Shown: positions 23,688-32,828 of the stretch, in pieces | How positions within the stretch are numbered: the first letter of the stretch is position 1 | How the letters are laid out: every line of letters starts with the position of its first letter | NCBI GenBank assembly: GCA_035253585.1 | Contig: DATFBY010000095.1 | Span: 1 to 49,690 of the forward strand | Direction of reading: 5' to 3' | Source: DATFBY01 sp035253585 | GTDB lineage: Bacteria > Gemmatimonadota > Gemmatimonadetes > Gemmatimonadales > Gemmatimonadaceae | Length of the DNA stretch: 49,690 nt | The notes under the pieces: generated by a model | Told to the model about the DNA's origin: nothing | Seen by the model: only the letters and a program-made list of their open reading frames with translations | The model's database searches: none | Position numbers and translations under genes: made by a program

Positions 23688-26600
23688 ATGAGGGTACTGT
23701 TCTGTCGACTGCTCTCCCTGGCCACCGTGGCGCTGCTCACACCGTCGCTCACACTGGCGCAAGGCTCGGCCGTCGCGACGATCACCGGCCAGGTCACTGA
23801 CCGCACCACCCAATCTCCCGTCCCCAGCGTGCAAGTCGTGCTGGCCGGCACGACGCGCGGCGCGCTCACCGGCGAGGACGGCCGTTTCCGCATCGGCGCC
23901 GTACCAGCCGGCACGTACGACGTGCGGGCCGCTCGCATCGGGTATGAGACGCAAACGCGCTCCGTCACGCTGCAGGCCGGAGCCAACGTCACCGTCGACT
24001 TCGCGCTCACCGCCACCGCGGTGCGCATCGACGAAGTGCGTGTCACTGCCACGGGGCAAACCGAGCGCAAACGCGAGAGCGGCGTCACTACGGCCACCAT
24101 CGACACCTCACAGGTGAACCTGGCCGCCGTACAGAATCTCTCGCAGGTGCTGAGCGCTCGCGCCGCCGGCGTCACGGTGCAGCAATCGTCAGGCACTGCC
24201 GGTATGGGCTCGCGTATCCGCATCCGTGGATCGAATTCGGTGTCGCTCACCAACGATCCACTCGTGATCGTGGACGGCATCCGCATCCACGCGGCGCAGG
24301 CGCAGGCGTTCCTCGGCGATCCCAACGCGGCTCCCGGTTTCGGTGTCGGCGGACAGCTCCCGTCGCGTCTCGACGACCTGAACACCGAGGACATCGAGAA
24401 CATCGAAGTGATCAAGGGGCCGTCGGCCGCCGCGCTCTACGGGACGGCCGGAGCGAACGGCGTCATTCAGATCACCACCAAGAAGGGGCGCGCCGGCAAG
24501 ACGGTCTACAATGCCTACGCTGAATACGGCACGCTGAAGGATCCAACGAACTATCCCGCCAACTTCGGACGTATCGGCACCTCCACGGCCGACGGATCGC
24601 GAGTGAACTGCTCGCTCGAGACGCAGGTACTCGGCGGCTGCATTCCAAAGGCCGACTCGATCGTCACCACCAGCCCGCTCGAAAACGCGAGTCCCTTCGT
24701 CGACTCGTATCGCCAGATGATCGGCGTGAGCGCGGCGGGCGGGACGCAGGCGGCGACCTTCTTCGTATCGGGTGACGTCGAGCGCGAACAGAGCGTGCTG
24801 ATCGGCAACTCGCTTCGGAAATACAATTTTCGCGGAAACTTCCGCGGGCAGCTGCGCGACAATTGGGACGTGACCGTCAACTCGGGCTACGTCTCCAGCC
24901 GACTCGGCCTCCCGCAAGGTGACAACAACGGCTTCGGACTCATCTCCGGCGCGTTGTTAGGCAAGGCCTTCGATTGTCACACCGGTGGGATCCGAACGCC
25001 GGCCAACCCCGGCGGACGCGATCCGCTGTGCGGCACGGACTCCCTTGGCCGCGGCTACTTCACCGCCAATCACCCGTCGCGCGTGCTTGCCCACATCGAC
25101 AGCGATCAGAACATCGAGCGCTTCATCGGCAGCATCAACAGCAATTGGCAAGCGCTTTCGTGGCTCGGCTTCATGGTCACCGGCGGTCTCGACGTCCTGA
25201 ACCGCGACAACGAGCAGACGCTGGCGCCCGGCCTCATCCTCACCAACTCGACCAACGCGAACGGATTCCGGCAGGCCGACCGCGCCCGAATCCGAACGTA
25301 TTCCCTCCAGGGAAGCAGCACGGCCGCGTGGTCGCCGTTCGAGCGCATCCGCGCCACCACCACCGTCGGCGTCCAGTACAATCGTGAGGCGCTGAATCAG
25401 GTGCAGGCGCAGGGGCAGAGCCTACTCGCCGGCACCGGCTCGTTGAGCGGAACCAGCACGCTCTTCGCCGTTGGTGAGCAGAACAGCGACGTGGTCACCA
25501 TCGGCGCGTTCGCTCAGCAGCAGGTTGCCTGGAACGATCGTGTGTTCCTCACGGCCGCCATCCGCGGCGATGACAACAGCGCCTTCGGCACGGACTTCGG
25601 CTTCATTACGTACCCGGCGTTCAGCGCATCGTGGGTGATCGGCGAGGAATCCTTCTTCCCCGCGAACCGCTACCTCTCGTCGTTGCGACTGCGCGCCGCG
25701 TACGGCGAGTCGGGTCAGCGGCCGCAGTTCCGTCAGGCAAGTCCCTTCTTCGCGCCAGTGACCGCATCGGTAAACAACGTCGATGCGACGGCAGTCACGC
25801 TCGGTGGCGCCGGGAACGCGCTGCTGGAGCCGGAGATCTCGCGCGAATGGGAGTTCGGAGCTGACCTCGGGTTCTGGGATGACCGGTTGAGTCTCGAGGT
25901 TACGCACTACGACAAGACCACCGATGCGGCCATCGTCAACCGCCGCCTCGCTCCCTCGTTAGGCGCTACGCTGACCCGCCCCGAGAACATCGGCCAGGTC
26001 AAGAACAGCGGTTGGGAGTTCCTGCTCGCTGGCTCGCCCGTGAATGCCGACCGCTTCAAGTGGGACATCACGCTCAACGGCTCCACCAACAAGAACCGCG
26101 TGATCGACCTCGGTGAAGGTGTCACGCCGATCATCTTCGGCCTCGGCGGCAACACGCAGCGCATTCAGAACGATTATCCACTCGGCGGCTATTGGGCGCG
26201 ACGGCTCATCGGTTTTGAGGACAAGAACGGCGACGGGATTCTCTCGCGCGTGGGATGCGCAACCACCTTGGCACAGAACACTGCCGCCTGTGAGGTGTTC
26301 ATCACCGATACCGCGGAGTTTCAGGGGACGCCGTTCCCCAAGCGCGAATTCTCGATAGCGAACACGCTCACGCTCTTCCGCTATTTCCGGGTGAGCGCGC
26401 TGCTCGATCACAAGGGCGGCCATCATCTCCAGAACCACACTCGCCGCTTCCGCTGCGCGTCCACGTTGCAGTGCCGAGAGACGTACGATCCATCGGCGCC
26501 GCTCGAGGATCAGGCGCGCGCCGTCGCCACACGTCTTGGCGGCTACGCCTACTTCGAGAAGGCGGACTTCTGGAAGCTCCGCGAGGTCGCGTTCACCGTC

Positions 26601-26804
26601 GTCGCTCCGCAAAGCTGGGTACGACGCCTTCGGACCGATGCGGTTTCGTTCACGATCGCCGGCCGCAATCTGAGAACGTGGACGGATTACACCGGATTCG
26701 ACCCCGAGGCGCTGCAATCCGCCGCGCAGGACTTCAACACGGCTGATTTCCTCACCGTGCCGCAGCCGCGCATGTGGACCGGTCGCATCAACGTGACGTT
26801 CTGA
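23688..26804 (+). CDS. susC: SusC/RagA-type TonB-linked outer membrane receptor
   Basis: The 1038-aa protein has a signal peptide (about 1-24, LTLAQG), a carboxypeptidase-regulatory-like domain (about 28-105) and a TonB plug with IRIRGSNSVSLTNDPLVIVDGI and the SusC signature GPSAAALYGTAGANGVIQIT (about 244-263). A long beta-barrel follows and ends in phenylalanine (RINVTF), as expected for BAM-inserted proteins. With SusD it imports oligosaccharides or peptides using TonB energy. The start has a strong Shine-Dalgarno sequence. Two in-frame TTA codons occur inside GTTAGGC motifs (24956, 25958). Confidence 0.95.
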   Translation: MRVLFCRLLSLATVALLTPSLTLAQGSAVATITGQVTDRTTQSPVPSVQVVLAGTTRGALTGEDGRFRIGAVPAGTYDVRAARIGYETQTRSVTLQAGANVTVDFALTATAVRIDEVRVTATGQTERKRESGVTTATIDTSQVNLAAVQNLSQVLSARAAGVTVQQSSGTAGMGSRIRIRGSNSVSLTNDPLVIVDGIRIHAAQAQAFLGDPNAAPGFGVGGQLPSRLDDLNTEDIENIEVIKGPSAAALYGTAGANGVIQITTKKGRAGKTVYNAYAEYGTLKDPTNYPANFGRIGTSTADGSRVNCSLETQVLGGCIPKADSIVTTSPLENASPFVDSYRQMIGVSAAGGTQAATFFVSGDVEREQSVLIGNSLRKYNFRGNFRGQLRDNWDVTVNSGYVSSRLGLPQGDNNGFGLISGALLGKAFDCHTGGIRTPANPGGRDPLCGTDSLGRGYFTANHPSRVLAHIDSDQNIERFIGSINSNWQALSWLGFMVTGGLDVLNRDNEQTLAPGLILTNSTNANGFRQADRARIRTYSLQGSSTAAWSPFERIRATTTVGVQYNREALNQVQAQGQSLLAGTGSLSGTSTLFAVGEQNSDVVTIGAFAQQQVAWNDRVFLTAAIRGDDNSAFGTDFGFITYPAFSASWVIGEESFFPANRYLSSLRLRAAYGESGQRPQFRQASPFFAPVTASVNNVDATAVTLGGAGNALLEPEISREWEFGADLGFWDDRLSLEVTHYDKTTDAAIVNRRLAPSLGATLTRPENIGQVKNSGWEFLLAGSPVNADRFKWDITLNGSTNKNRVIDLGEGVTPIIFGLGGNTQRIQNDYPLGGYWARRLIGFEDKNGDGILSRVGCATTLAQNTAACEVFITDTAEFQGTPFPKREFSIANTLTLFRYFRVSALLDHKGGHHLQNHTRRFRCASTLQCRETYDPSAPLEDQARAVATRLGGYAYFEKADFWKLREVAFTVVAPQSWVRRLRTDAVSFTIAGRNLRTWTDYTGFDPEALQSAAQDFNTADFLTVPQPRMWTGRINVTF

Positions 26805-26807
26805 GCC

Positions 26808-28295
26808 ATGACTTCACACCATGGGAGCCACCGCTTCATGATGCCATACACCCTCACGGCCCGCGCGCGGCGAATGGTCTCGGCATCGCTCGCCGCGGCG
26901 TGCCTAACACTCGCCACGGCGTGTGACACCAGCCAACTCCTCGAGGTAGAGGATCCGGATGTTGCCACGCCTGGCTCGCTCACCACGCCGCAGGCGCTTC
27001 CGGTCCTACGCGCCGCGGCTATCGCCGACTTCCAGTCGGCATTCAACGGAAACAACAACACCACCGCCGCGCTCCAGAACGAGGGGATCGTCACCTACGG
27101 TGGGATGTTCGCCGATGAGCTGCTGAACGCCGAGACGTTTCCGACCCGCATCGAGATCGATCAGCGCGGCGGAGCGGCGGGCATCGCGCTCGACAACGCA
27201 CCACTACGAGACAACTTCCGTCATCTTCAGCGAGCGCGGGCCACGGCCGATCTGGCCGCCGATGCGTTTCGCACGCACAGCCCGGACGACGTCGGATTGG
27301 CGGAGGTGCTCAACCTCAGCGCCTTCACGTTGGTGCTGCTGGCCGAACACTACTGCTCCGGCGTGCCGCTGAGCCGACTCACTGCCAGCGGCGCGCCCGA
27401 GTACGGGCAGCCGCTCACCACACAGGAGCTGCTGCAACGCGCGATCGAGAAGTTCGACAGCGCGGCGACGATCGCTACCGCCGCGGGTACGGCGACTGGA
27501 GCGAGCGCTCAGCTCAACCTGGCAAAGGTCGGCAAGGCTCGCGCACTGCTGAACCTCAACCAGCCAACGCAGGCAGTGACGGCGCTGGCCGGCGTGCCTG
27601 CCGCTTTCGAGTATCGTATCTTCCACTCCGCGACCACGGCCCGGCAGAACAACGGACTGTTCGCGTACATCTATCTCGGTCGACGCTGGACGATCTCCGA
27701 CCGTGAGGGCGTGAACGGTCTTCCGTTCCGTTCGGAGGGCGAGCAGCGCAGTGCTACCGGCGCGGTGGTGACGCCGGGCGATACGCGCGTCCGCTGGGAG
27801 CGCGGTACTGGCGGACTGGCCTTCGGTTTCGACGGGACGACGTCGCTCTTCCTCCCGCGGTCTCACAGCGGTCGCGATTCGTCGATCGTGCTGGCGAGCG
27901 GCGTGGAAGCGCTTCTCATCGAGGCCGAGGCAGCGCTTCGTGCCGGTGACGGAGCGAGCATGATCGCCAAGTTGAACGCCGCCCGCGCGCAGCGCGGCGT
28001 CGCCGCCACGCTCACCGATCCGGGAGCCGAGGCGGCGAGAGTAGATCTGCTGTTCAAGGAGCGCGCCTTCGCACTCTTCCTCACCGGACACCGGCTGGGT
28101 GATTTGCGCCGGCTCGTTAGGCAGTATGCACGGCCGCAGGGGTCGGTATTCCCCACCGGTCCGTATGGCTTCGATCCGGCGACGCCGCGCGGCGCCAATG
28201 CCGGTGGCGCTTATGGGACCGAGGTCAACTTGCCCGTACCGTCGGATGAGGAGAACAATCCGAACTTCACGGGCTGTCTCGATCGCAATGCCTGA
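26808..28295 (+). CDS. susD: SusD/RagB-type surface substrate-binding lipoprotein
   Basis: The 495-aa protein has a lipoprotein signal ending LTLATAC (Cys39) and the helical TPR-rich SusD fold. Recognisable pieces include LLEVEDPDVATPGSL, LAEHYCSGVPLS, LNAARAQRG and the C-terminal FALFLTGHRLGDLRRLVRQYARP, typical of RagB/SusD proteins. It caps the SusC barrel and captures substrate. It lies 3 bp after susC. Starts at 26808, 26838 or 26841 are possible. The stop TGA is embedded in a GCCTGAC motif (28290-28296). No glycosidase neighbours reveal the substrate. Confidence 0.92.
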   Translation: MTSHHGSHRFMMPYTLTARARRMVSASLAAACLTLATACDTSQLLEVEDPDVATPGSLTTPQALPVLRAAAIADFQSAFNGNNNTTAALQNEGIVTYGGMFADELLNAETFPTRIEIDQRGGAAGIALDNAPLRDNFRHLQRARATADLAADAFRTHSPDDVGLAEVLNLSAFTLVLLAEHYCSGVPLSRLTASGAPEYGQPLTTQELLQRAIEKFDSAATIATAAGTATGASAQLNLAKVGKARALLNLNQPTQAVTALAGVPAAFEYRIFHSATTARQNNGLFAYIYLGRRWTISDREGVNGLPFRSEGEQRSATGAVVTPGDTRVRWERGTGGLAFGFDGTTSLFLPRSHSGRDSSIVLASGVEALLIEAEAALRAGDGASMIAKLNAARAQRGVAATLTDPGAEAARVDLLFKERAFALFLTGHRLGDLRRLVRQYARPQGSVFPTGPYGFDPATPRGANAGGAYGTEVNLPVPSDEENNPNFTGCLDRNA

Positions 28296-28350
28296 CGACA
28301 GAGCAAGAGCGGGCGGCGGACCTCACCGTCCGCGGTGGCGATGATCGAAC

Positions 28351-28386
28351 GACGGAGGGGAGAGTCGCGCGACTCTCCCCTCTGTC
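28351..28386. terminator. Strong hairpin terminator downstream of susD
   Basis: Two 18-nt arms, 28351-28368 and 28369-28386, pair completely apart from one G-T wobble (GACGGAGGGGAGAGTCGC and its complement). There is no run of T afterwards, so it may act as a Rho-assisted or processing-stable 3' end of the susCD transcript. Confidence 0.7.
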
Positions 28387-28502
28387 GTCTCGGCCGGTTG
28401 CGCGTTGCGACAGGCGTGACGCGCGTGATACAGCGATCGATGTCGTGAATTCCCTCTGTTCGCTGGCGATGACGCACTGCACCATATACTGACCGCCGTT
28501 CC

Positions 28503-28940
28503 GTGACCGACCACGACGAATCGACGCCTGACATGCAGGATCTCTTGCTGCAAGTCCGGACGCTTCTCATGCACGCCGTGAATGCCGCGGCGCCGCTGGA
28601 GCGTCCGCCACCGCCGATGCGTTTCGGTCCGGTGGAGATCGATCTCGCGCGCCGTGTCGTGCGACGCCATCGCGTCGTCGTCTCGCTGACGCCGCGCGAG
28701 TTCGCGCTGCTCGCGGTGCTCGCGCAGCGCCACGGCCATCCGGTATCTCGCGATGAGCTTCTGCAGATCGTATGGGGCGCGCAGCTCGGAGATATCCGAG
28801 CCAAGCGCCGCACCATCGATCAGCACATCTGTCGCTTGCGTCGCAAGCTCGAGCCCCTACCCTCGCACCCGCGGTACATCATCACGGTGCTTGGCAGCGG
28901 CTACCGGCTGGCCGGCTTGGAAGGCGCCGAGGTGCCGTAG
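28503..28940 (+). CDS. Stand-alone OmpR/PhoB-type winged-helix transcriptional regulator
   Basis: The 145-aa protein starts at GTG 28503 and contains only a Trans_reg_C DNA-binding domain (about 39-137): VSLTPREFALLAVLAQRHGHPVSRDELL, then RTIDQHICRLRRKLEP and the wing HPRYIITVLGSGYRL. No receiver domain precedes it; the first 38 residues are a short helical leader. Regulators of this shape can work without phosphorylation. It follows the susCD terminator and may control that pair, which is inference. It converges on the next gene with an 8-bp gap that contains a GCCTAAC motif. Confidence 0.88.
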   Translation: MTDHDESTPDMQDLLLQVRTLLMHAVNAAAPLERPPPPMRFGPVEIDLARRVVRRHRVVVSLTPREFALLAVLAQRHGHPVSRDELLQIVWGAQLGDIRAKRRTIDQHICRLRRKLEPLPSHPRYIITVLGSGYRLAGLEGAEVP

Positions 28941-28948
28941 CTGCCTAA

Positions 28949-30571
28949 CTAGGGTGTGGCGCGTAGCCGGACGATCTTTGGCGGAACGCCGGGCGACGCT
29001 CCATAGGCCGCCCAGAGGTCTCCATTTCGAGGATCGATGGCGATGTGTCGGATGAGCGCCCCCGGCGTCGGCAACCGGTAGACCGTGAAGCGTTCGGCAG
29101 CCGCATCGAACTTGAACAGCGCGTCGGCCGCGGCCGTCCCTCCCCATACCGTCCCCCGCGTGAGATCCACGCGCACGATGTACGGCAGCGCGTTAGGCAC
29201 CGGGAACGGAAACTCGGTGAATCGCCGCGTGCGCGGATCGAAGCGCACGAGCATGTTCGCGGAGTAAGCCGGAATCCACAGCACCCCACGCGCATCCACG
29301 TCCATGCGGCGCGGACCGCTGTGGGTCGTCGGCAGCGTCACCGTATCCCATGTCGCGCGCTCGGGGGAGTAGCCGACGACACGATTGCCGGCGAGCTCCG
29401 TCAACCAGATCGTGCCATCGGGTCCGGTACGGATCTCGTACGGAATCGGTCCGCCGCCGGCGCGCAACGCCGGCGTGTTCGGCACTTCGAAGGTGCGCAC
29501 GGCGCCGGTCGCCGCTTCGACGTAGCCCAGCAGCTCTGGCTCTTTGGTGAAATGACCGTTGAACCAGACGCGACCTTTGTCGAGCGCCAAGCTGTGCGGG
29601 TACATGCCTACGCGGTGCGTGGTCCACTGCCCGCTGACTCCGTCGCGTCGGGCGAGCTGCTGCGGATTTCCCAGCACTACCCACCATGCGCCTGACGAGT
29701 CGATGTCGACCGCCCGCGGGTTGGCCTGCGCCATCGGCAGCGCGACCTCCTCGAACCGGCCGCTGTCGGGATGGAGCAGCCACATCCGATGCGTGAACAT
29801 GCCGGTGATCACGACGCGTCCATCACGATCGACGGCGAGATCGTGCGGCAGGTCCTGCGGCACCGGATAGTCGTACTCCGTGAGGACAGCAGCGCGCGCG
29901 GCCTCGGGGCGCATGGTGTCAGTCGCTACGAGCGGCTGGTCGATGACGTGCTTCGCCAGCCACGCGGCAGTGGAGTCGGGGTCACGCGACGCCGATATGA
30001 TCGGGAAGTTGGTGCGCGCACCCGCGTACGAAAGCATTCGAGCGACCGCCTCGCGCCACTGCGCTTCCGTCCGCGCCCGGCCAGAGGGCGTCGCTATGCG
30101 CGCGTCGAACTGGTGACAACCCGTACAGTCGAGGATGAAGCGACGCTTCGTTTCGCCATCGGGGAGCATCGCCAGATAATTCGCGCTGCTGGCCGCGTCC
30201 GGCGTCGTGCTCGGCGTGATCGTGAGATCGAGCGGTGATGACGCGGGGAGCGTGAGGGTATCCGTAGTGACGGATCCGATCCCTCGACGATGCGCGCGCA
30301 CGAGATAGCGCCCAGGCGTCAGCGCAGTGAACGCGAAGCGACCGCTGGCGTCGGTCTGCACGACGGTGCGCATCGGTGCGCCCACCGGCTGCGCGCTGAC
30401 GAAGGCACCAGGAAGCTGTCGGCCGCCAGCCACTACACTGCCCGACAGCACTGGGGCCGGGGTCGGCTCAGTGGGTGTAGCCCCGCGCGCATCGCCCGCA
30501 CCGGCCGCCGGCGGCGCCGACGTCCTGCATGACGAAAGCAACAGAAGTGTGACGAGTGTCGCGTGGCGCAT
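28949..30571 (-). CDS. Lipoprotein with carboxypeptidase-regulatory-like, cytochrome c and Vgb-type beta-propeller domains
   Basis: The 540-aa protein starts at ATG 30571 with a lipobox (LLLLSSC, Cys15). It continues with a carboxypeptidase-regulatory-like domain (about 41-118), then a haem-binding C-T-G-C-H (149-153) in a small cytochrome c-like segment. The rest is a streptogramin-lyase/Vgb-like beta-propeller with repeats such as LPHDLAVDRDGRVVITG, IPYEIRTGPDGTIWLTE and RRMDVDARGVLWIPA. The single haem site suggests electron transfer or redox sensing coupled to a propeller. The longer upstream frame to 30817 runs antisense to the kinase gene and is rejected. Confidence 0.85.
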   Translation of the reverse strand: MRHATLVTLLLLSSCRTSAPPAAGAGDARGATPTEPTPAPVLSGSVVAGGRQLPGAFVSAQPVGAPMRTVVQTDASGRFAFTALTPGRYLVRAHRRGIGSVTTDTLTLPASSPLDLTITPSTTPDAASSANYLAMLPDGETKRRFILDCTGCHQFDARIATPSGRARTEAQWREAVARMLSYAGARTNFPIISASRDPDSTAAWLAKHVIDQPLVATDTMRPEAARAAVLTEYDYPVPQDLPHDLAVDRDGRVVITGMFTHRMWLLHPDSGRFEEVALPMAQANPRAVDIDSSGAWWVVLGNPQQLARRDGVSGQWTTHRVGMYPHSLALDKGRVWFNGHFTKEPELLGYVEAATGAVRTFEVPNTPALRAGGGPIPYEIRTGPDGTIWLTELAGNRVVGYSPERATWDTVTLPTTHSGPRRMDVDARGVLWIPAYSANMLVRFDPRTRRFTEFPFPVPNALPYIVRVDLTRGTVWGGTAAADALFKFDAAAERFTVYRLPTPGALIRHIAIDPRNGDLWAAYGASPGVPPKIVRLRATP

Positions 30572-30659
30572 TGGCCGAATCCCTTCGTGATTTGTCGAAG
30601 TCGGCGGCAGAATCCAACCGTGGCGCCGTTGGCGCAACGCGACGGGGACGAAGCGCACA

Positions 30660-31397
30660 ATGAACAGGATGCGTTGCGTGCCCGTTCGCGTGCGCACACC
30701 TTCCGAAATGCTCATTGGCGTCGCCGGCATGGTGGGCTCCGGAAAGAGCACTCTCACCAGGGCGCTTGCCGCCCGTTTCGGGCTCCAGCGCGCGCTCGAG
30801 AGCGTGGACGGCGACAACCCGTGGCTCGAGAAGTTCTACGAGAGCCCCGAGTCGCGCGCCCGCTACGCACTGGAGCTACAGCTTCACTTCCTGGCCACGC
30901 GCTTCGAGAGCATGCGCCTCATGCGCTCGCGCAGCGGAAGCTGGATCCTCGACCGAACGTGGTACGAGGACGCCGAGGTATTCGCACGCGGGCACTTCGA
31001 GGAAGGGCTGATGAGCGCGATGGAGTTCGAGCTCTACCAGAGCCTGTACACCGAGCTCCTTCATTCGCCTGCCGCGCGCCCGCCGCGTCTACTGATCTAC
31101 TTGCATGGGCCGCTCGAGCACATCCTCCGCCGCATCGAGGAGCGCGGCCGACAGTCGGAGCGGGAGACCGAGCCGGCCTACTGGGCCGCTCTCCATGAGC
31201 GCTACGCCCGGTGGATCGCCCGCTTCCGCCACTGCCCGGTGCTCCCCATCGACGTCCGGGAATACGACCTCCTGACCGACGCGCTCGCCATTGAGGAGAT
31301 CGCTGCCCGCGTGCGGCAGCGGCTGGAGCGCGAGCTACCCCAGACCGAGCTCTGGCCGGCTGCCGAGAGGAGGCATTCTCTGGGACGCGGTGTATAG
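30660..31397 (+). CDS. Deoxynucleoside kinase family protein
   Basis: The 245-aa protein has a P-loop GMVGSGKST (about 23-31), a DRTWYED motif equivalent to the D/E-R-S motif of deoxynucleoside kinases (about 98-104), and a lid region RIEERGRQSE (about 159-168) with RYARWI. These enzymes phosphorylate deoxyadenosine, deoxyguanosine or related nucleosides for salvage. The start may be the internal Met17 (MLIGVAGMV), which would match the usual N-terminus better. It is divergent from the cytochrome/Vgb gene. Confidence 0.88.
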   Translation: MNRMRCVPVRVRTPSEMLIGVAGMVGSGKSTLTRALAARFGLQRALESVDGDNPWLEKFYESPESRARYALELQLHFLATRFESMRLMRSRSGSWILDRTWYEDAEVFARGHFEEGLMSAMEFELYQSLYTELLHSPAARPPRLLIYLHGPLEHILRRIEERGRQSERETEPAYWAALHERYARWIARFRHCPVLPIDVREYDLLTDALAIEEIAARVRQRLERELPQTELWPAAERRHSLGRGV

Positions 31398-31499
31398 TTA
31401 CAGTGTAGCCCGGTCGTACAGTTACCCTGTGCGGGGTAGCACAGTCGTCTGATTCGATGGGCGGCGCCCTGCCGCCCGCACGGCCTCCCCCGCCGTGCA

Positions 31500-32735
31500 G
31501 TGCTCTTCCGCGCGTCGTGCTCTTCGTCGATGCTGTTCCTCCTATCGGTTCTACTCACCCCCGACTCGCTGGCAGTCGATTCCGCGCGACTCGCGGTGAT
31601 CGATCGCGTCGCCGTCTACGCGGTGCAAGCCCGCGGATTCCCCGGCGTCGCCATCGCCGCCGGTCGTGGACGGTCGGTCGTGTGGAAGAAGGGATACGGG
31701 CGGCTCGACTATGGCGCGCGGTCACGCACCGTCGATCCCGACCGCACACTGTACGATCTCGCGTCGCTCACCAAGGTCATCGCCACGACGACCGCGGTGA
31801 TGGTTCTCTACGACCAGGGGAAGCTGCGACTGGAAGACCGCGTGGGTCGCTGGATTCCGGAGTACTCGTACGGTCCCAAAGCGTCAGTTACGATTCGCGA
31901 CCTACTCACGCATCGCGCCGGACTCCCTTCGGGACGTGCGCTGAGCCGCCCCGCCAAGCAAGCGCGAAAGCAAGTGCTCGACGCGCCACTCGTGCTGATG
32001 CCGGGCACGCGCGAGATCTACTCTGACCTCGGGCCCGATGTGCTGGCCTTCATTGTCGAGCGGGTCAGTGGTGAGCGCTTCGACGCGTTCGTGACGCGCC
32101 GAGTTTTTCGTCCGCTGGGAATGCGGAATACGCGCTTCAATCCTCCACGCGATTGGCGGAGTCGCATCGCGCCGACTGAGGTCGCGGCGCGCCGCGGGTA
32201 CGCATTACGTGGCGAAGTGCACGATGCGAACGCCTGGGCCCTAGGAGGCATCGCCGGTCACGCGGGACTCTTCAGCACGGCCGGTGATCTCTCGATCTTC
32301 GCGCAGATGATGCTCAATGGCGGAGTCCATCGCGGCGTTCGCATTGTGAGCGACTCGGCGATCCGCCGCTTCACGACGCGCACCGCAGGTTGGCGCGCGC
32401 TGGGATGGGAGACGTGCTACGGCGGCGGGAGCTGTGGTCACTATCTGAGCGAGCGCGCCTACGGTCACACTGGCTACGCCGGGACCTCGATCTGGATCGA
32501 CCCCGATCGTCAGACGTACGCGATCGTTCTCACGAATTGGGTGCATGCCGGCGACGCCGGCCGCGTGGCGCCGGTTGCGATTCTGGCCGACCTCCGCGCC
32601 GACGTCTCCGACATCGTCGCGCTCTCCGCCACCGACCCCGTCTACTCACCGCCGCCCATGCCCGACCGCTTCCGCGCCGATCGGAAGATCGGGTGGACGG
32701 GAATGGTCAGCGACCCGAGTCAGGTCAGGTTCTAG
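31500..32735 (+). CDS. Secreted serine hydrolase, beta-lactamase class C fold
   Basis: The 411-aa protein begins with a signal peptide (MLFLLSVLLTPDSLAVDS from Met11; the GTG at 31500 is the earliest start). It carries the nucleophile motif SLTK, YSD in place of Tyr-x-Asn, and HTGYAGTS in place of KTG. It resembles the YfeW-type penicillin-binding-protein and esterase EstB group. Substrate is unknown. Hairpin D begins directly after its stop and reaches the next start codon. Confidence 0.87.
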   Translation: MLFRASCSSSMLFLLSVLLTPDSLAVDSARLAVIDRVAVYAVQARGFPGVAIAAGRGRSVVWKKGYGRLDYGARSRTVDPDRTLYDLASLTKVIATTTAVMVLYDQGKLRLEDRVGRWIPEYSYGPKASVTIRDLLTHRAGLPSGRALSRPAKQARKQVLDAPLVLMPGTREIYSDLGPDVLAFIVERVSGERFDAFVTRRVFRPLGMRNTRFNPPRDWRSRIAPTEVAARRGYALRGEVHDANAWALGGIAGHAGLFSTAGDLSIFAQMMLNGGVHRGVRIVSDSAIRRFTTRTAGWRALGWETCYGGGSCGHYLSERAYGHTGYAGTSIWIDPDRQTYAIVLTNWVHAGDAGRVAPVAILADLRADVSDIVALSATDPVYSPPPMPDRFRADRKIGWTGMVSDPSQVRF

Positions 32736-32736
32736 A

Positions 32737-32828
32737 CATCGAGATTCGAGATTAGAGATTCGAGATTCGGCGGGGTGCGGTCCTCGAAGTCCGCGCCAAT
32801 CTCGAATCTCGAATCTCGAATCTCGATG
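32737..32828. repeat. Long intergenic hairpin D, 31-bp arms of GATTCGA words
   Basis: Arms 32737-32767 and 32798-32828 are complementary over 31 bp with one mismatch, around a 30-nt loop. Each arm is four copies of a 7-bp word (GATTCGA or its complement AATCTCG). The element starts 1 bp after the stop of the serine hydrolase (32735) and its last three bases are the ATG of the DUF72 gene (32826-32828), so the start codon would be base-paired if the hairpin forms in mRNA. Confidence 0.88.

Noticed and set aside
23688..28295. susCD as a recent transfer from Bacteroidota
   Set aside because: Codon use and G+C are like the rest of the window, and in-frame GTTAGGC motifs occur in both genes, so they are adapted to this genome.
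30572..30817. N-terminal extension of the cytochrome/Vgb lipoprotein
   Set aside because: The lipobox follows ATG 30571; the extension is antisense to the deoxynucleoside kinase.
31395..31450. Repeated ACAGTTAC-like words after the kinase gene
   Set aside because: Only two imperfect copies with short, weak inverted symmetry; not enough to call an operator.
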